A DNA stretch of 64,000 nt from Actibacterium mucosum KCTC 23349 (GCF_000647975.1 NZ_JFKE01000002.1:372001-436000); one strand, 5' to 3'. Counted from the first letter of the stretch, positions 27,313-36,811 are shown. Notes: generated from the sequence alone by a model not told the origin. Numbers and translations: made by a program.

Positions 27313-28053
27313 ATGTTTGATGTCACGTTTTTGGGCGCATTTATTGCCGGGTTGCTGTCTTTTCTATCGCCCTGTGTGCTGCCGATTGTTCCATTCTACC
27401 TCAGCTACCTTGCCGGCGTCGGGATGAGCCAGATCGCGGCCAGCGCGCAGATTTCGGCAGCGGTGCGTCGCCAAGCGGTCATTGCGGCCTGTTATTTTGC
27501 GCTGGGGGTAATCACGGTTTTTGTGGGACTGGGGGCAAGCGCCACGCTTTTTGGCAGTTTCGTGCGCGAGTATTTCGATACGCTACGCTGGGTTGCCGCG
27601 GGGATCATCATTGCGATGGGTTTGCACTTTCTGGGCGTCATCCGAATTGGGATCTTGTACCGACAGTGGCAATCTCAAGCTGGTACAACATCTGCTGTCG
27701 GGTTTGCGGGAGCTTATGTAATTGGCTTGGCCTTCGCCTTTGGTTGGACACCTTGTGTCGGCCCGGTCCTGGCGGCCATTTTGTTCACAGCAGCGGGACA
27801 AGAGACGGTGGGGCAGGGAGCGTCTCTGCTGTTCACCTACGGGCTGGGCATGACCCTGCCGTTCATATTGGCAGCCTTGTTCATCGGGCCGTTCATGACA
27901 TGGATGGCGCGGTTTCGCCGTCACCTTGGCAGAATTGAGAAGCTGATGGGGCTGATGTTGATACTGTTTGGCGTTTTGATTGCCACCAACTCGGTCAATG
28001 TCATTGCGCAATGGATGCTGGACAATGTTCGGTGGTTCCAAACAATTGGTTAA
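27313..28053 (+). CDS. soxV: CcdA-type membrane thiol-disulfide transporter SoxV
   Basis: A 246-residue protein with six predicted helices. Cysteines in the first and fourth helices lie in SFLSPCVLPIVPFYLSYLAG and GWTPCVGPVLAAI, the CcdA redox pair. SoxV carries electrons from cytoplasmic thioredoxin to periplasmic thiol proteins that keep SoxY active. I take ATG 27313, where the product begins MFDVTFLGA as in the family; GTG 27295 is possible. The usual soxW gene does not follow. Instead there is a 185-base gap (28054-28238) with a palindromic operator before soxX. Confidence 0.88.
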   Translation: MFDVTFLGAFIAGLLSFLSPCVLPIVPFYLSYLAGVGMSQIAASAQISAAVRRQAVIAACYFALGVITVFVGLGASATLFGSFVREYFDTLRWVAAGIIIAMGLHFLGVIRIGILYRQWQSQAGTTSAVGFAGAYVIGLAFAFGWTPCVGPVLAAILFTAAGQETVGQGASLLFTYGLGMTLPFILAALFIGPFMTWMARFRRHLGRIEKLMGLMLILFGVLIATNSVNVIAQWMLDNVRWFQTIG

Positions 28054-28144
28054 ACCCGAAATCCTCACCTCAACGACAGCATGGTTTGTTTTCTGCAGCT
28101 GCAAATATTCTTGCCCCTTTTTCTGCGGATGCGAACAAATACAA

Positions 28145-28164
28145 AAATTCATTTAGTTGAATTT
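28145..28164. promoter_or_regulatory. SoxR-type operator before soxX
   Basis: AAATTCATTTAGTTGAATTT is a perfect inverted repeat (AAATTCA / TGAATTT) with a six-base centre and contains the exact ATTC-N8-GAAT core (28147-28162) of SqrR/SoxR-type sites. It is 74 bases before the soxX start, in a gene-free 185-base gap, and so is well placed to repress soxXYZA. Confidence 0.65.
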
Positions 28165-28238
28165 GTCATTGCGTCGGCGGCGTTGTGTGCCGTAGTGTGC
28201 AAAGCATCCAAGGCAAAGAATCGACCTAGGGAGGGCAC

Positions 28239-28715
28239 ATGAAACACGGATTGGGGCTTGGCGTTGCAGCCATATTTGCAGCCACGACCGCATTTGCAGA
28301 GGCGGTAGAGCCAACGGATGTTGTCTTTGTGGATGGCGCTGTTGAAATGTCGCTTTCTGGTCAGCCGGGCGACCCGGCTGCGGGGGCCGAGGTAATGAAC
28401 AAGGGCGCAGGCAATTGCATTGCGTGCCACGAGGTTTCCGATTTGGATCACCTGCCATTTCAGGGCGAGATTGGCCCGGCATTGGACGGCGTCGCAGACC
28501 GCTGGTCGGTGGCAGAGCTGCGCGGGATCGTGGCCAACGCCAAGATCATGTTCCCCGAAAGCCGGATGCCATCGTTTTACAAGACGGTGGGGTTCATCCG
28601 CTTGGGTGACGCTTATACCGGCAAGGCGCATGGCGACGGCGAGGTACAACCCTTGCTGACCGCGCAACAGATCGAGGACGTGGTGGCCTACCTCGTCACA
28701 CTGAAAGAAGACTGA
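28239..28715 (+). CDS. soxX: Monohaem cytochrome c SoxX
   Basis: A 158-residue periplasmic cytochrome with a signal peptide ending near FAEA (~residue 20) and one haem site, CIACH (60-64). A methionine in ESRMPSFY is the likely sixth ligand. With SoxA it forms the SoxXA enzyme that oxidatively joins thiosulfate to the cysteine of SoxYZ. The ribosome site GGGAGGGC precedes the ATG. First gene of the soxXYZA block. Confidence 0.93.
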   Translation: MKHGLGLGVAAIFAATTAFAEAVEPTDVVFVDGAVEMSLSGQPGDPAAGAEVMNKGAGNCIACHEVSDLDHLPFQGEIGPALDGVADRWSVAELRGIVANAKIMFPESRMPSFYKTVGFIRLGDAYTGKAHGDGEVQPLLTAQQIEDVVAYLVTLKED

Positions 28716-28739
28716 TCTTCGAGGAATGGAGTTTTTCCC

Positions 28740-29162
28740 ATGGACCTAACACGGCGAAAAATGCTGGCGCTCGGAACGAGTGCATTGGCAATGGCGAGCC
28801 TGGGCGCTGTACCCGCATTCGCCAGCTTAACTGACGATGCCATCGCGGAGCTGACCGGCGGTGCAGATATTGGCGAGGGTTCGGTTACGCTGACCGCGCC
28901 AGAGATCGCCGAAAACGGCAATACCGTTCCGATTGGCGTCGAAGCGCCGGGCGCCGTTGAAATCACGCTTTATGCCGATGGCAACCCCGTTCCAAACGTG
29001 GCGACCTTCAAATTTGGGCCGCTCAGCGCCTCGCGCAGTGCTTCGACCCGCATTCGTCTGGCGCAGACCCAGAATGTTGTGGCGATTGCCAAGATGGAAG
29101 ACGGTTCGTTCCAAATGGCAAAGGCCGAGGTGAAGGTGACGATCGGCGGCTGCGGCGGCTGA
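28740..29162 (+). CDS. soxY: Sulfur carrier subunit SoxY
   Basis: A 140-residue protein with a Tat signal (TRRKMLALG) and the diagnostic C-terminal GGCGG swinging arm. Cys138 covalently carries thiosulfate and later sulfane sulfur through the Sox cycle. It pairs with SoxZ and, although exported by Tat, probably takes SoxZ along as a hitch-hiker because SoxZ lacks a signal. The start is 24 bases after soxX. Confidence 0.96.
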   Translation: MDLTRRKMLALGTSALAMASLGAVPAFASLTDDAIAELTGGADIGEGSVTLTAPEIAENGNTVPIGVEAPGAVEITLYADGNPVPNVATFKFGPLSASRSASTRIRLAQTQNVVAIAKMEDGSFQMAKAEVKVTIGGCGG

Positions 29163-29214
29163 TCCCAACGGATTTCGCCTTGCTCAGACAAGGCGCACAG
29201 ACAGGAGAGACATC

Positions 29215-29544
29215 ATGGCATCTGGTGTAAAACCACGCGTCAAAGTCCCAAAAACAGCGGCCGCTGGCGACACGATCACAATCAAGACGCTGATCAGCCA
29301 CAAGATGGAAAGCGGGCAGCGCAAAGACGATGATGGCAACATCATTCCGCGTTCGATCATCAACCGTTTCACCGCTGACTTTAACGGCCAAAACGTGATC
29401 GACGTGACGCTGGAACCCGCTATTTCGACGAACCCGTATTTCGAGTTCGAGGCGATTGTACCGGAAAGCGGCGAGTTCACGTTCACTTGGTACGACGATG
29501 ACGGCGACGTCTACGACACGGCTAAAAAGATCACCGTGAGCTGA
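29215..29544 (+). CDS. soxZ: SoxZ, partner of the sulfur carrier
   Basis: A 109-residue beta-sandwich protein without signal peptide, containing KVPKTAAAGDTITIKTLISH and the late FTFTWYDDDGDVYDTAKKI strands typical of SoxZ. It forms the SoxYZ complex in the periplasm and positions the SoxY arm for docking on SoxXA, SoxB and SoxCD. It starts at ATG 29215 behind AGGAGAG, 52 bases after soxY. Confidence 0.95.
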   Translation: MASGVKPRVKVPKTAAAGDTITIKTLISHKMESGQRKDDDGNIIPRSIINRFTADFNGQNVIDVTLEPAISTNPYFEFEAIVPESGEFTFTWYDDDGDVYDTAKKITVS

Positions 29545-29585
29545 TCAAGATCAGCAAGCCAACGCGTTAATCAGGGAGGAATGAC

Positions 29586-30437
29586 GTGCAGCTAAAAGCA
29601 AAAACGATTGGCCTCGTTACAACGCTCAGCATCGCCTGTGGGCCGGTTTGGGCCGACCCTGACACCGATCAGCTGACGATCAACGGGGACATCACGATCA
29701 TCACTGAGGCTGCCGCGCCAAGCCATATGGAGTATATCGATACGATCTATTCCGGATGGCGTTTCCGCTCGGATGAAACACAAGCCGTCCAGATGGATGA
29801 CTTCGACAATCCCGGCATGCTGGGCGTTGAAAACGCATTGGCGGCCTGGGACACTGAAGAGGGCAGCGAGGGTAAATCCTGTGCCAGCTGCCACGGTGCA
29901 GCCGAATCCCTGGCTGGCATTCGCGCGGTGTATCCAAAATGGAACGAAGCCAAGGGCATGGTGACCACCCTTGAGATGGAGGTCAACAACTGCCGCGAGA
30001 CCCGCATGGGCGCTGAAAAGTGGAAATACACAGGCGGCGACATGACCGATATGGTGGCCCTGATATCGTCGGTGTCTCGCGGCATGCCTGTTAACGTGGC
30101 CATTGACGGCCCGGCACAGTCCACGTGGGAAGCGGGCAAAGAGCTGTACTATACCCGCACGGGTCAGTTGGAGCTGTCCTGCGCAAATTGCCACGAAGAT
30201 AGCTATGGCCTGATGATCCGCGCCGATCACCTGAGCCAGGGGCAGATCAATGGTTTTCCGACCTATCGTTTGAAGAACACCAAGCTGAACTCTGTTCATG
30301 CCCGGTTCAAAGGCTGTGTGCGTGATACCCGCGCAGAAACCTTTGCACCCGGTTCGCCCGAGTTCATCGCGCTGGAGCTTTACGTGGCGTCGCGCGGCAA
30401 CGGTTTGAGCGTCGAAGGACCGTCTGTCCGAAACTAA
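29586..30437 (+). CDS. soxA: Dihaem cytochrome c SoxA
   Basis: A 283-residue periplasmic protein with a signal peptide cleaved near VWADP (~23). It has two haem sites, CASCH (99-103) and CANCH (199-203), so it is the dihaem type found in Paracoccus and Rhodovulum. Cys244 (FKGCVRDTR) matches the active-site cysteine that becomes a persulfide haem ligand. The start is GTG 29586, five bases after AGGGAGGA. It forms SoxXA with SoxX. A hairpin with T-run follows its stop. Confidence 0.94.
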   Translation: MQLKAKTIGLVTTLSIACGPVWADPDTDQLTINGDITIITEAAAPSHMEYIDTIYSGWRFRSDETQAVQMDDFDNPGMLGVENALAAWDTEEGSEGKSCASCHGAAESLAGIRAVYPKWNEAKGMVTTLEMEVNNCRETRMGAEKWKYTGGDMTDMVALISSVSRGMPVNVAIDGPAQSTWEAGKELYYTRTGQLELSCANCHEDSYGLMIRADHLSQGQINGFPTYRLKNTKLNSVHARFKGCVRDTRAETFAPGSPEFIALELYVASRGNGLSVEGPSVRN

Positions 30438-30445
30438 CCTTTTCG

Positions 30446-30476
30446 AGGGCCCTGCATGCCGTGTGGGGCCCTTTTC
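30446..30476 (+). terminator. Intrinsic-terminator-like hairpin between soxA and soxB
   Basis: AGGGCCC (30446-30452) pairs perfectly with GGGCCCT (30466-30472) across a 13-base loop and continues into CCCTTTTC. It lies between the soxA stop (30437) and the soxB start (30528). It may end part of the transcripts and lower soxB-F expression relative to soxXYZA, or there may be a second promoter here. Confidence 0.6.
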
Positions 30477-30527
30477 TCCTGCATAACATTCAGTTATGCG
30501 AATGTGTCTTGAGGAGCCCAAAAAGAC

Positions 30528-32225
30528 ATGATCTCGCGTCGCGATTTTCTACAGGTAGGCATGGCTGCTTCGGCCATCGTTGGCGGGTCCGGATTTGGCA
30601 ATTGGGCGCGGCTGGCAGCGCAACAATCGCTGACGCAGGATCAGCTGCTGGAGTTTGACACTTTTGGCAATGTCTCGCTGATCCACATCACGGACATCCA
30701 TGGGCAGCTGAAACCGATCTATTTCCGCGAACCGTCGATCAATATCGGGGTGGGCGGCAACAAGGGCGCAGTGCCTCATGTGACCGGCTCAGATTTCCGC
30801 AAGCTTTACGGTATTGATGATGGCAGCCCCAGCCATTACGCGCTCAGCTCGGGCGATTTTTCGGCCCTGGCACAAGGGTATGGCCGGGTTGGTGGTCTGG
30901 ACCGCGTGGCCACCGTCATTAAGGCGATCCGCGCCGATCGGCCCGATGCGATCCTTTTGGATGGTGGTGATACCTGGCACGGCTCGTACACCACCTGGAA
31001 GACGCAGGCACAGGACATGTTCAACGTCATGAACGCCCTGTCACCCGACGCGATGACGTTCCACTGGGAGTTTACGCTGGGCAGTGACCGGGTACATGAG
31101 TTGGTCGAACAGTTGCCTTTTGCCGCGCTGGGGCAAAACATTTTCGACGTTGAATGGGACGAACCGGCCGAGCTTTTCCCGCCCTATAAGATGTTTGAAC
31201 GCGGCGGCACCAAGATTGCGGTTATCGGGCAGGCGTTCCCTTACATGCCCATCGCCAACCCACGTTGGATGTTTCCTGAATATTCATTCGGTATCCGCGA
31301 TGAAAACATGGCTGCCATGGTCGAGGAAGTCCGTGCCGCCGGGGCAGAGTGCGTGGTTGTGCTCAGCCATAACGGCTTTGACGTCGATAAGAAGATGGCC
31401 AGCGTTGTACCTGGGATTGACGTGATCCTGTCGGGGCACACTCACGACGCACTGCCTGAGCCGGTACTGGTGGGGCAGACGATTATCGTACCCTCGGGGT
31501 CCAACGGCAAATTTGTCAGCCGCGTTGATTTGGACATCCGTGACGGGCGCATGATGGGATACCGCAGCAAGCTGATCCCGATCTTTTCCGACGTGATTGC
31601 ACCCGATGCCGAGGTCGCCTCGTTGATCGATGCCGAACGCGCACCCTACGCGGCCGAGATGGCCGAGGTGATCGGGCAGACCGACAGCCTGTTGTACCGC
31701 CGTGGTAATTTCAACGGAACGTGGGACGACCTGATCTGTGACGCGTTGCTGAGCGAACGTGACGCCGAAATTGCCCTCAGCCCGGGAGTGCGTTGGGGGC
31801 CGTCACTGATCCCCGGTCAGGACATCACGCGTGAGGATATCTTTGGCGTGACCTCGATGAGCTATGGTCAGGCCTATCGCACGGAATTCACGGGTGAATT
31901 CCTGAAAGTGGTGCTGGAGGATGTGGCCGATAACATCTTCAACCCCGACCCGTATTACCAGCAGGGCGGCGACATGGTGCGCACCGGGGGGCTTGGCTAT
32001 CGCATCGACGTTTCGAAACCGCAAGGCCAGCGCATTTCGAACATGACACTGCTGAAAACCGGCGAACCGATTGATCCCGCACGAAATTACGTAGTGGCCG
32101 GTTGGGCCAGTGTGAACGAGGGCACTGAAGGCCCGCAGATTTGGGATGTGGTTGAAAGCCATATTCGCAAGCTTGGCACCGTCACGGTGTCCGAAAACAA
32201 CAGCGTCGACGTGGTTGGCGTTTAA
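30528..32225 (+). CDS. soxB: Sulfate thiol esterase SoxB
   Basis: A 565-residue dimanganese hydrolase of the 5'-nucleotidase superfamily with a Tat signal (SRRDFLQVG). Metal-site segments visible are HITDIHGQ, LLDGGDTWHGS, VVLSHNGFDVD and LSGHTHDA. It releases the terminal sulfone group from SoxY-bound thiosulfate as sulfate. The ribosome site GAGGAG lies about 11 bases from the start, a little long. It starts after the terminator-like hairpin and heads the soxBCDEF block. Confidence 0.96.
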   Translation: MISRRDFLQVGMAASAIVGGSGFGNWARLAAQQSLTQDQLLEFDTFGNVSLIHITDIHGQLKPIYFREPSINIGVGGNKGAVPHVTGSDFRKLYGIDDGSPSHYALSSGDFSALAQGYGRVGGLDRVATVIKAIRADRPDAILLDGGDTWHGSYTTWKTQAQDMFNVMNALSPDAMTFHWEFTLGSDRVHELVEQLPFAALGQNIFDVEWDEPAELFPPYKMFERGGTKIAVIGQAFPYMPIANPRWMFPEYSFGIRDENMAAMVEEVRAAGAECVVVLSHNGFDVDKKMASVVPGIDVILSGHTHDALPEPVLVGQTIIVPSGSNGKFVSRVDLDIRDGRMMGYRSKLIPIFSDVIAPDAEVASLIDAERAPYAAEMAEVIGQTDSLLYRRGNFNGTWDDLICDALLSERDAEIALSPGVRWGPSLIPGQDITREDIFGVTSMSYGQAYRTEFTGEFLKVVLEDVADNIFNPDPYYQQGGDMVRTGGLGYRIDVSKPQGQRISNMTLLKTGEPIDPARNYVVAGWASVNEGTEGPQIWDVVESHIRKLGTVTVSENNSVDVVGV

Positions 32226-32246
32226 GGAAACTGGAGACCTCGAGAC

Positions 32247-33509
32247 ATGGGTGAGAAATTCAAACCGTCCCGTCGGGCTTTCTTACGCGGCAGCGCGGCT
32301 GCTGCTGCGGGCACCGTCGCTGGTACGGCCGCCGCACAAGGACCTGATCCACTGATCACCGAGCTGCAGGATTGGGCATCCTATACCGGGGCCGGTGTGG
32401 ACGAAACGCCTTATGGCATGCCGATCAGCTTTGAAAGCCACGTGGTGCGGCGTAATGTGGAATGGCTGACAGCCTCGCCCATTTCGTCGATCAACTTCAC
32501 GCCGATCCACGCGCTGGATGGCACAATCACGCCGCAGGGCTGTGCGTTTGAACGTCACCATTCCGGCGCGATCGAGCTGCGCAAGGAAGACTATCGCCTG
32601 ATGGTCAACGGGCTGGTCGATCGCCCGCTGGTCTTTACCTATGACGATCTGGAGCGGTTCCCACGCGAAAACCACGTCTATTTCTGCGAATGTGCCGCCA
32701 ATACCGGTATGGAATGGGCCGGTGCGCAGCTGAACGGCGTTCAGTTTACCCACGGCATGATCCATAACATGGAATACACGGGTATTCCGCTGCGCACGCT
32801 TTTGCGGGAAGCCGGCGCTGATATCTCGCCCGACAAGTGGGTGTATGTGGAAGGGGCCGATGCTTCGTCGAACGGCCGCTCGATCCCGATGGAAAAGGCG
32901 CTGGATGACGTGCTTGTGGCGTTCAAGGCCAATGGCGAAGCCCTGCGAATGGAACATGGCTATCCGGTGCGGCTGGTTGTGCCTGGCTGGGAAGGCAATA
33001 TGTGGGTCAAATGGCTGCGTCGGATCGAAGTGACCGACGTCGCTGTCGAAAGCCGCGAAGAGACCAGCAAATACACCGATGTCTACGAAGACGGCACCGC
33101 CCGCAAATGGACATGGGTGATGGATGCGAAATCTGTCATCACCTCGCCCAGCCCCCAAATGCCGATCAAACATGGGGCCGGACCGCTGGTCATCTCTGGC
33201 CTCGCATGGTCAGGCCATGGGCAGATCACCCGCGTGGATGTTTCCAAAGATGGCGGCATCACCTGGGAAACCGCACGGCTGGGCAAGCAGGGTGACACCA
33301 AGGCGCTCACCCGGTTTTACCTCGACACGCAATGGGACGGAAAGCCGATGCTGCTGCAAGCCCGCGCGATGGACGAGACCGGCTATGTTCAGCCCACCAA
33401 GGATCAACTGCGCGAGCAGCGCGGTGAAAACGCCGTTTACCACAACAACTGTATCCAAACCTGGTACGTCAGCGCAGAAGGGATCGCCGAGAATGTCGAA
33501 ACCTCTTAG
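32247..33509 (+). CDS. soxC: Sulfane dehydrogenase molybdenum subunit SoxC
   Basis: A 420-residue sulfite-oxidase-fold protein with a Tat signal (SRRAFLRGSAAAA). The molybdenum-binding Cys is most likely Cys149 in FCECAANTG, aligned with the CAGN segment of sulfite oxidases. The C-terminal third is the Mo-co dimerisation domain. SoxC with SoxD oxidises the sulfane sulfur left on SoxY, allowing complete oxidation to sulfate without sulfur globules. The 3' end overlaps soxD by 17 bases. Confidence 0.95.
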   Translation: MGEKFKPSRRAFLRGSAAAAAGTVAGTAAAQGPDPLITELQDWASYTGAGVDETPYGMPISFESHVVRRNVEWLTASPISSINFTPIHALDGTITPQGCAFERHHSGAIELRKEDYRLMVNGLVDRPLVFTYDDLERFPRENHVYFCECAANTGMEWAGAQLNGVQFTHGMIHNMEYTGIPLRTLLREAGADISPDKWVYVEGADASSNGRSIPMEKALDDVLVAFKANGEALRMEHGYPVRLVVPGWEGNMWVKWLRRIEVTDVAVESREETSKYTDVYEDGTARKWTWVMDAKSVITSPSPQMPIKHGAGPLVISGLAWSGHGQITRVDVSKDGGITWETARLGKQGDTKALTRFYLDTQWDGKPMLLQARAMDETGYVQPTKDQLREQRGENAVYHNNCIQTWYVSAEGIAENVETS

Positions 33510-34812
33510 TCAGATTTTCCTTCCCGCAATTGGGGGCACGGCCCTGATGCTGGCCGTCGCCGTGGTGGTGGCGGAACGCAACTATGGCGACAACCAGATC
33601 GCCACCCTTGAGCGGCAGGTCGTTCAGGTCTCCGAGCGGGCCGAGAAAGCCCGCGCAACCGGACAGGCCGAAGCAGCCCGTGTTGGCGAACTGGAGGCCG
33701 AGATTGCCGAGATTCAGGCCGCTGCGGCGTTGCGTGTGGCGACCGGTTCCAATTTGACCGCACCGGCCCCGGAGGCTGAAGGCGCTTATGGTCTGGGCCG
33801 TGCGGCTTTGGTTGAAGAGATTGCCGCCTGGGACGTGGATGTTTTGCCCGATGGGCGCGGTTTGCCCGAAGGCAAAGGTGATGTCTGGACCGGCGAAGAG
33901 GTCTTTGCCGACCGCTGCGCCTCGTGCCACGGGGATTTCGCCGAGGGCGTGGATAACTGGCCTGTTCTTGCGGGCGGCTTTGACACGCTGGGCGACGAGG
34001 ATCCGGTTAAAACCGTTGGCTCTTACTGGCCGCATCTTTCGACAGCCTGGGATTATATCTCGCGTTCGATGCCATTTGGCGAGGCCGGGACCCTGACCGC
34101 AGACGAGACCTATGCGATTGTCGCGTATATTCTGTATTCCAACGATCTGGTGGATGAGGATTTCGAGCTGAACCACGAAAACTTCGCCGATTTCAACATG
34201 TACAACATGGACGGGTTCGTGATCGATGATCGGCCCGATCTGGAATACGCCGCATGGCGGTCCGAGCCTTGCATGGAAAACTGCAAGGATGAGGTCAAGA
34301 TCACCATGCGTTCGGTCTTTCTGGTTGAAACACCGCCCGAAGGGGGATCGAATTCGGTTATGAATCACGCCGCGGGCGAGGAACTGCCCAGTTTCACTGC
34401 CGCGGGCCCATCCTTCATCCCGGAAGGTGCAAAGGCAACGCAGGCCGTCGCCCAGGACACCGCTGCTCCGGCAGCACTTGCGGATGACGGGGCAGACCTG
34501 ATTGCCGACGGCCAGAAGGTTTTCAAGAAATGTGCCGCCTGCCACAAGGTGGGTGAAGGGGCAAAGAACGCCTCGGGCCCACAGTTGAATGGCATCGTTG
34601 GGCGCACAATTGGGGGCGTTGAAGGGTTCAAATACTCCAAAGTTTTCCAGGCTGCCTTGGAAGAGGGGCGCGTTTGGGACGAGGCGGCATTGACCGAGTT
34701 TCTGGCCAAGCCAAAATCCTACATGAAGGGGACCAAGATGGCGTTTTCCGGCCTGAAGAAAGAGACCGATCTGACGGCTGTCATCGCCTATCTGGCGTCG
34801 CTCGGAGAATAA
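33493..34812 (+). CDS. soxD: Dihaem cytochrome c SoxD
   Basis: A 439-residue electron-accepting subunit of SoxCD. An N-terminal hydrophobic signal or anchor (~8-27) is followed by a Gln/Glu/Ala-rich likely coiled coil (~36-80), then two haem domains with CASCH (142-146) and CAACH (347-351). The second domain resembles mitochondrial-type cytochrome c (KVGEGAKNASGPQLNGIVGR). ATG 33493 lies inside soxC, so translation is probably coupled. The coiled coil could hold SoxC or trimerise the complex; that is inference. Confidence 0.93.
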   Translation: MSKPLSQIFLPAIGGTALMLAVAVVVAERNYGDNQIATLERQVVQVSERAEKARATGQAEAARVGELEAEIAEIQAAAALRVATGSNLTAPAPEAEGAYGLGRAALVEEIAAWDVDVLPDGRGLPEGKGDVWTGEEVFADRCASCHGDFAEGVDNWPVLAGGFDTLGDEDPVKTVGSYWPHLSTAWDYISRSMPFGEAGTLTADETYAIVAYILYSNDLVDEDFELNHENFADFNMYNMDGFVIDDRPDLEYAAWRSEPCMENCKDEVKITMRSVFLVETPPEGGSNSVMNHAAGEELPSFTAAGPSFIPEGAKATQAVAQDTAAPAALADDGADLIADGQKVFKKCAACHKVGEGAKNASGPQLNGIVGRTIGGVEGFKYSKVFQAALEEGRVWDEAALTEFLAKPKSYMKGTKMAFSGLKKETDLTAVIAYLASLGE

Positions 34813-34815
34813 AGA

Positions 34816-35523
34816 ATGGCACGTCGCAACATCCTTTCGATCTTGCTGTCTGCAGTGGTGCTGTGCACCGCTGCGGCTGCGGATGATTTCGGGGACCCAG
34901 AGGCCGGCGAAAAAGTCTATAAACAATGCAAAAGTTGCCATCAGCTGGGCGAGGGGGCCAAGCACCGCATCGGTCCGCATCTGAATGGTATTTTCGGGCG
35001 GCAGGCCGCCAGCCACGAGGGGTTCCGGTATTCCAAAGCGTTGGTTCGGGTCGGGGCAGGTGGGCTGGAATGGCACGCCGATACACTGGACACTTTCCTT
35101 GAGAACCCGCGCGCCATGGCAAGCGGTACGCGCATGAGCTTCAAAGGGCTGAAGGATGCCGAGGATCGTCTGAACGTCATCGCCTATCTGCGCCAATTCT
35201 CGGACAACCCGGCCGATATTCCAGAAGCGGACCCAACTGCCACGGCCACGGATCACAACCTCGATCCCGCCATTCTGGCGCTGAAGGGAGACCCAGAATA
35301 CGGCGCGTATCTCAGCAGTGAATGTACCACTTGCCACCAGGCCACTGGGGGCGATGACGGCATCCCGTCCATCGTGTTGTGGCCTGAGGAAGACTTCGTC
35401 ATCGCCATGCATGCTTACAAGAACAAAGACCGCCCGAACCCGGTGATGCAGATGATGGCAGGGCGGCTGAATGCAGAAGAAATCGCGGCACTGGCTGCGT
35501 ATTTCGCAACGCTGGAAGAATAA
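34816..35523 (+). CDS. soxE: Dihaem cytochrome c SoxE
   Basis: A 235-residue periplasmic cytochrome with a signal peptide (cleavage near AAADD, ~22) and haem sites CKSCH (38-42) and CTTCH (170-174). The first domain is a class I cytochrome c, and the second is the shorter flavocytochrome-c partner type. SoxE and SoxF form a flavocytochrome c sulfide dehydrogenase-like complex. It starts three bases after soxD. In Paracoccus SoxEF are not essential for thiosulfate oxidation. Confidence 0.9.
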   Translation: MARRNILSILLSAVVLCTAAAADDFGDPEAGEKVYKQCKSCHQLGEGAKHRIGPHLNGIFGRQAASHEGFRYSKALVRVGAGGLEWHADTLDTFLENPRAMASGTRMSFKGLKDAEDRLNVIAYLRQFSDNPADIPEADPTATATDHNLDPAILALKGDPEYGAYLSSECTTCHQATGGDDGIPSIVLWPEEDFVIAMHAYKNKDRPNPVMQMMAGRLNAEEIAALAAYFATLEE

Positions 35524-35545
35524 TAGCGAACTAAGGGAGGAAACT

Positions 35546-36811
35546 ATGACACTGAACAGACGGAAGTTTATCGGATCCACGGCAGCGGTTGCCGCGGTTC
35601 TGTCCGCACCAATGGTCAAGGCCGGCGGTCATGGCAAGCCGCGCGTGGTTGTTGTGGGCGGCGGGGCCGGCGGGGCCACCGCAGCGCGCTATATCGCCAA
35701 GGACAGCAAGGGCGAGATCGACGTAACGCTGATTGAACCCACCCGCATGTATTACACCTGTTTCTTCTCGAACCTGTACCTTGGTGGGTTCAAAGAGATC
35801 AGCGACATTGGCCACACTTATGGCGGTCTGGCCGCAGGCGGTGTGAATGTCGTTCACGACTGGGCCGTGGGCGTGGATCGTGACGCCAAGACCGTGGCGC
35901 TTGCCGGTGGCGGCAGCGTGCCCTACGACAAGCTGATCCTGTCGCCGGGTATCGACTTTGTCGACGGCGCGGTCGAGGGCTGGGATCTGAGCGCGCAAAA
36001 CGCCATGCCGCACGCCTATAAGGCCGGTTCGCAGTCGGAACTGCTGAAAGCGCAGCTGAAGGCGATGCCGCAGGGGGGCACCTTTGCCATGGTGGCACCG
36101 CCCAATCCCTATCGCTGCCCGCCGGGCCCCTACGAACGTGTGTCGATGGTGGCGCATTTCCTGAAGCAGAATAACCCAACCGCCAAGATCATTGTCGCGG
36201 ACCCGAAAGAGAAGTTCTCGAAAATGGCGCTGTTCCAGGAGGGTTGGAACAACCACTATGCGGGGATGGTTGACTGGGTAGGCAGTGACTTCGGCGGTGG
36301 CGAGGTGTCGGTTGATCCAGGTGCGATGACGCTGACCATCGACGGCGAAGTTACCAATGTTGACGTCTGCAACGTTATCCCGGCCATGAAGGCAGGGCGT
36401 ATCGCGGAACTGGCCGGTGTGACGGATGGCAATTGGGCTCCTGTCAATGCAGCGGACATGTCGACCAAGGCAGATGCCGACATCTACGTATTGGGTGACG
36501 CATCGCAGCAAGGCGACATGCCGAAATCGGGCTTCTCGGCCAACAGTCAGGCCAAGGTCTGCGCCAATGCTGTGCGTGGAGCGCTGACCGGCTCGAAGGT
36601 TTTCCCGGCCAAGTTCTCGAACACCTGCTGGTCTTTGATCGCACCGAATGACGGTGTGAAAGTGGGTGCAACCTACGAGGCGACACAGGAAAAGATCGCC
36701 AAGGTTGACGGCTTTATCTCGGCCACAGGGGAAACTTCGGACGTGCGGAAGGCAACCTACGAAGAATCCGAGGGCTGGTACACCGGCATCACCACTGACA
36801 TGATGGGTTAA
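35546..36811 (+). CDS. soxF: Flavocytochrome c sulfide dehydrogenase flavoprotein SoxF
   Basis: A 421-residue FAD-dependent oxidoreductase with a Tat signal (NRRKFIG). VVVVGGGAGGATAAR binds FAD. Cys72 (YYTCFFSN) is in the place of the cysteine that carries FAD covalently, while the cysteines in PYRCPPGPYER and SNTCWSLI match the redox-active disulfide of FccB. With SoxE it should oxidise sulfide or polysulfide and may reactivate SoxYZ. ATG 35546 follows AGGGAGG. A gene-free stretch with an FNR-type palindrome comes next. Confidence 0.92.
   Translation: MTLNRRKFIGSTAAVAAVLSAPMVKAGGHGKPRVVVVGGGAGGATAARYIAKDSKGEIDVTLIEPTRMYYTCFFSNLYLGGFKEISDIGHTYGGLAAGGVNVVHDWAVGVDRDAKTVALAGGGSVPYDKLILSPGIDFVDGAVEGWDLSAQNAMPHAYKAGSQSELLKAQLKAMPQGGTFAMVAPPNPYRCPPGPYERVSMVAHFLKQNNPTAKIIVADPKEKFSKMALFQEGWNNHYAGMVDWVGSDFGGGEVSVDPGAMTLTIDGEVTNVDVCNVIPAMKAGRIAELAGVTDGNWAPVNAADMSTKADADIYVLGDASQQGDMPKSGFSANSQAKVCANAVRGALTGSKVFPAKFSNTCWSLIAPNDGVKVGATYEATQEKIAKVDGFISATGETSDVRKATYEESEGWYTGITTDMMG

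Noticed and set aside
33469-35619. 716-codon open frame on the minus strand across soxD and soxE
   Set aside because: It is a shadow of strong sox genes in GC-rich DNA; it shows no recognisable domains and lies entirely opposite real genes.
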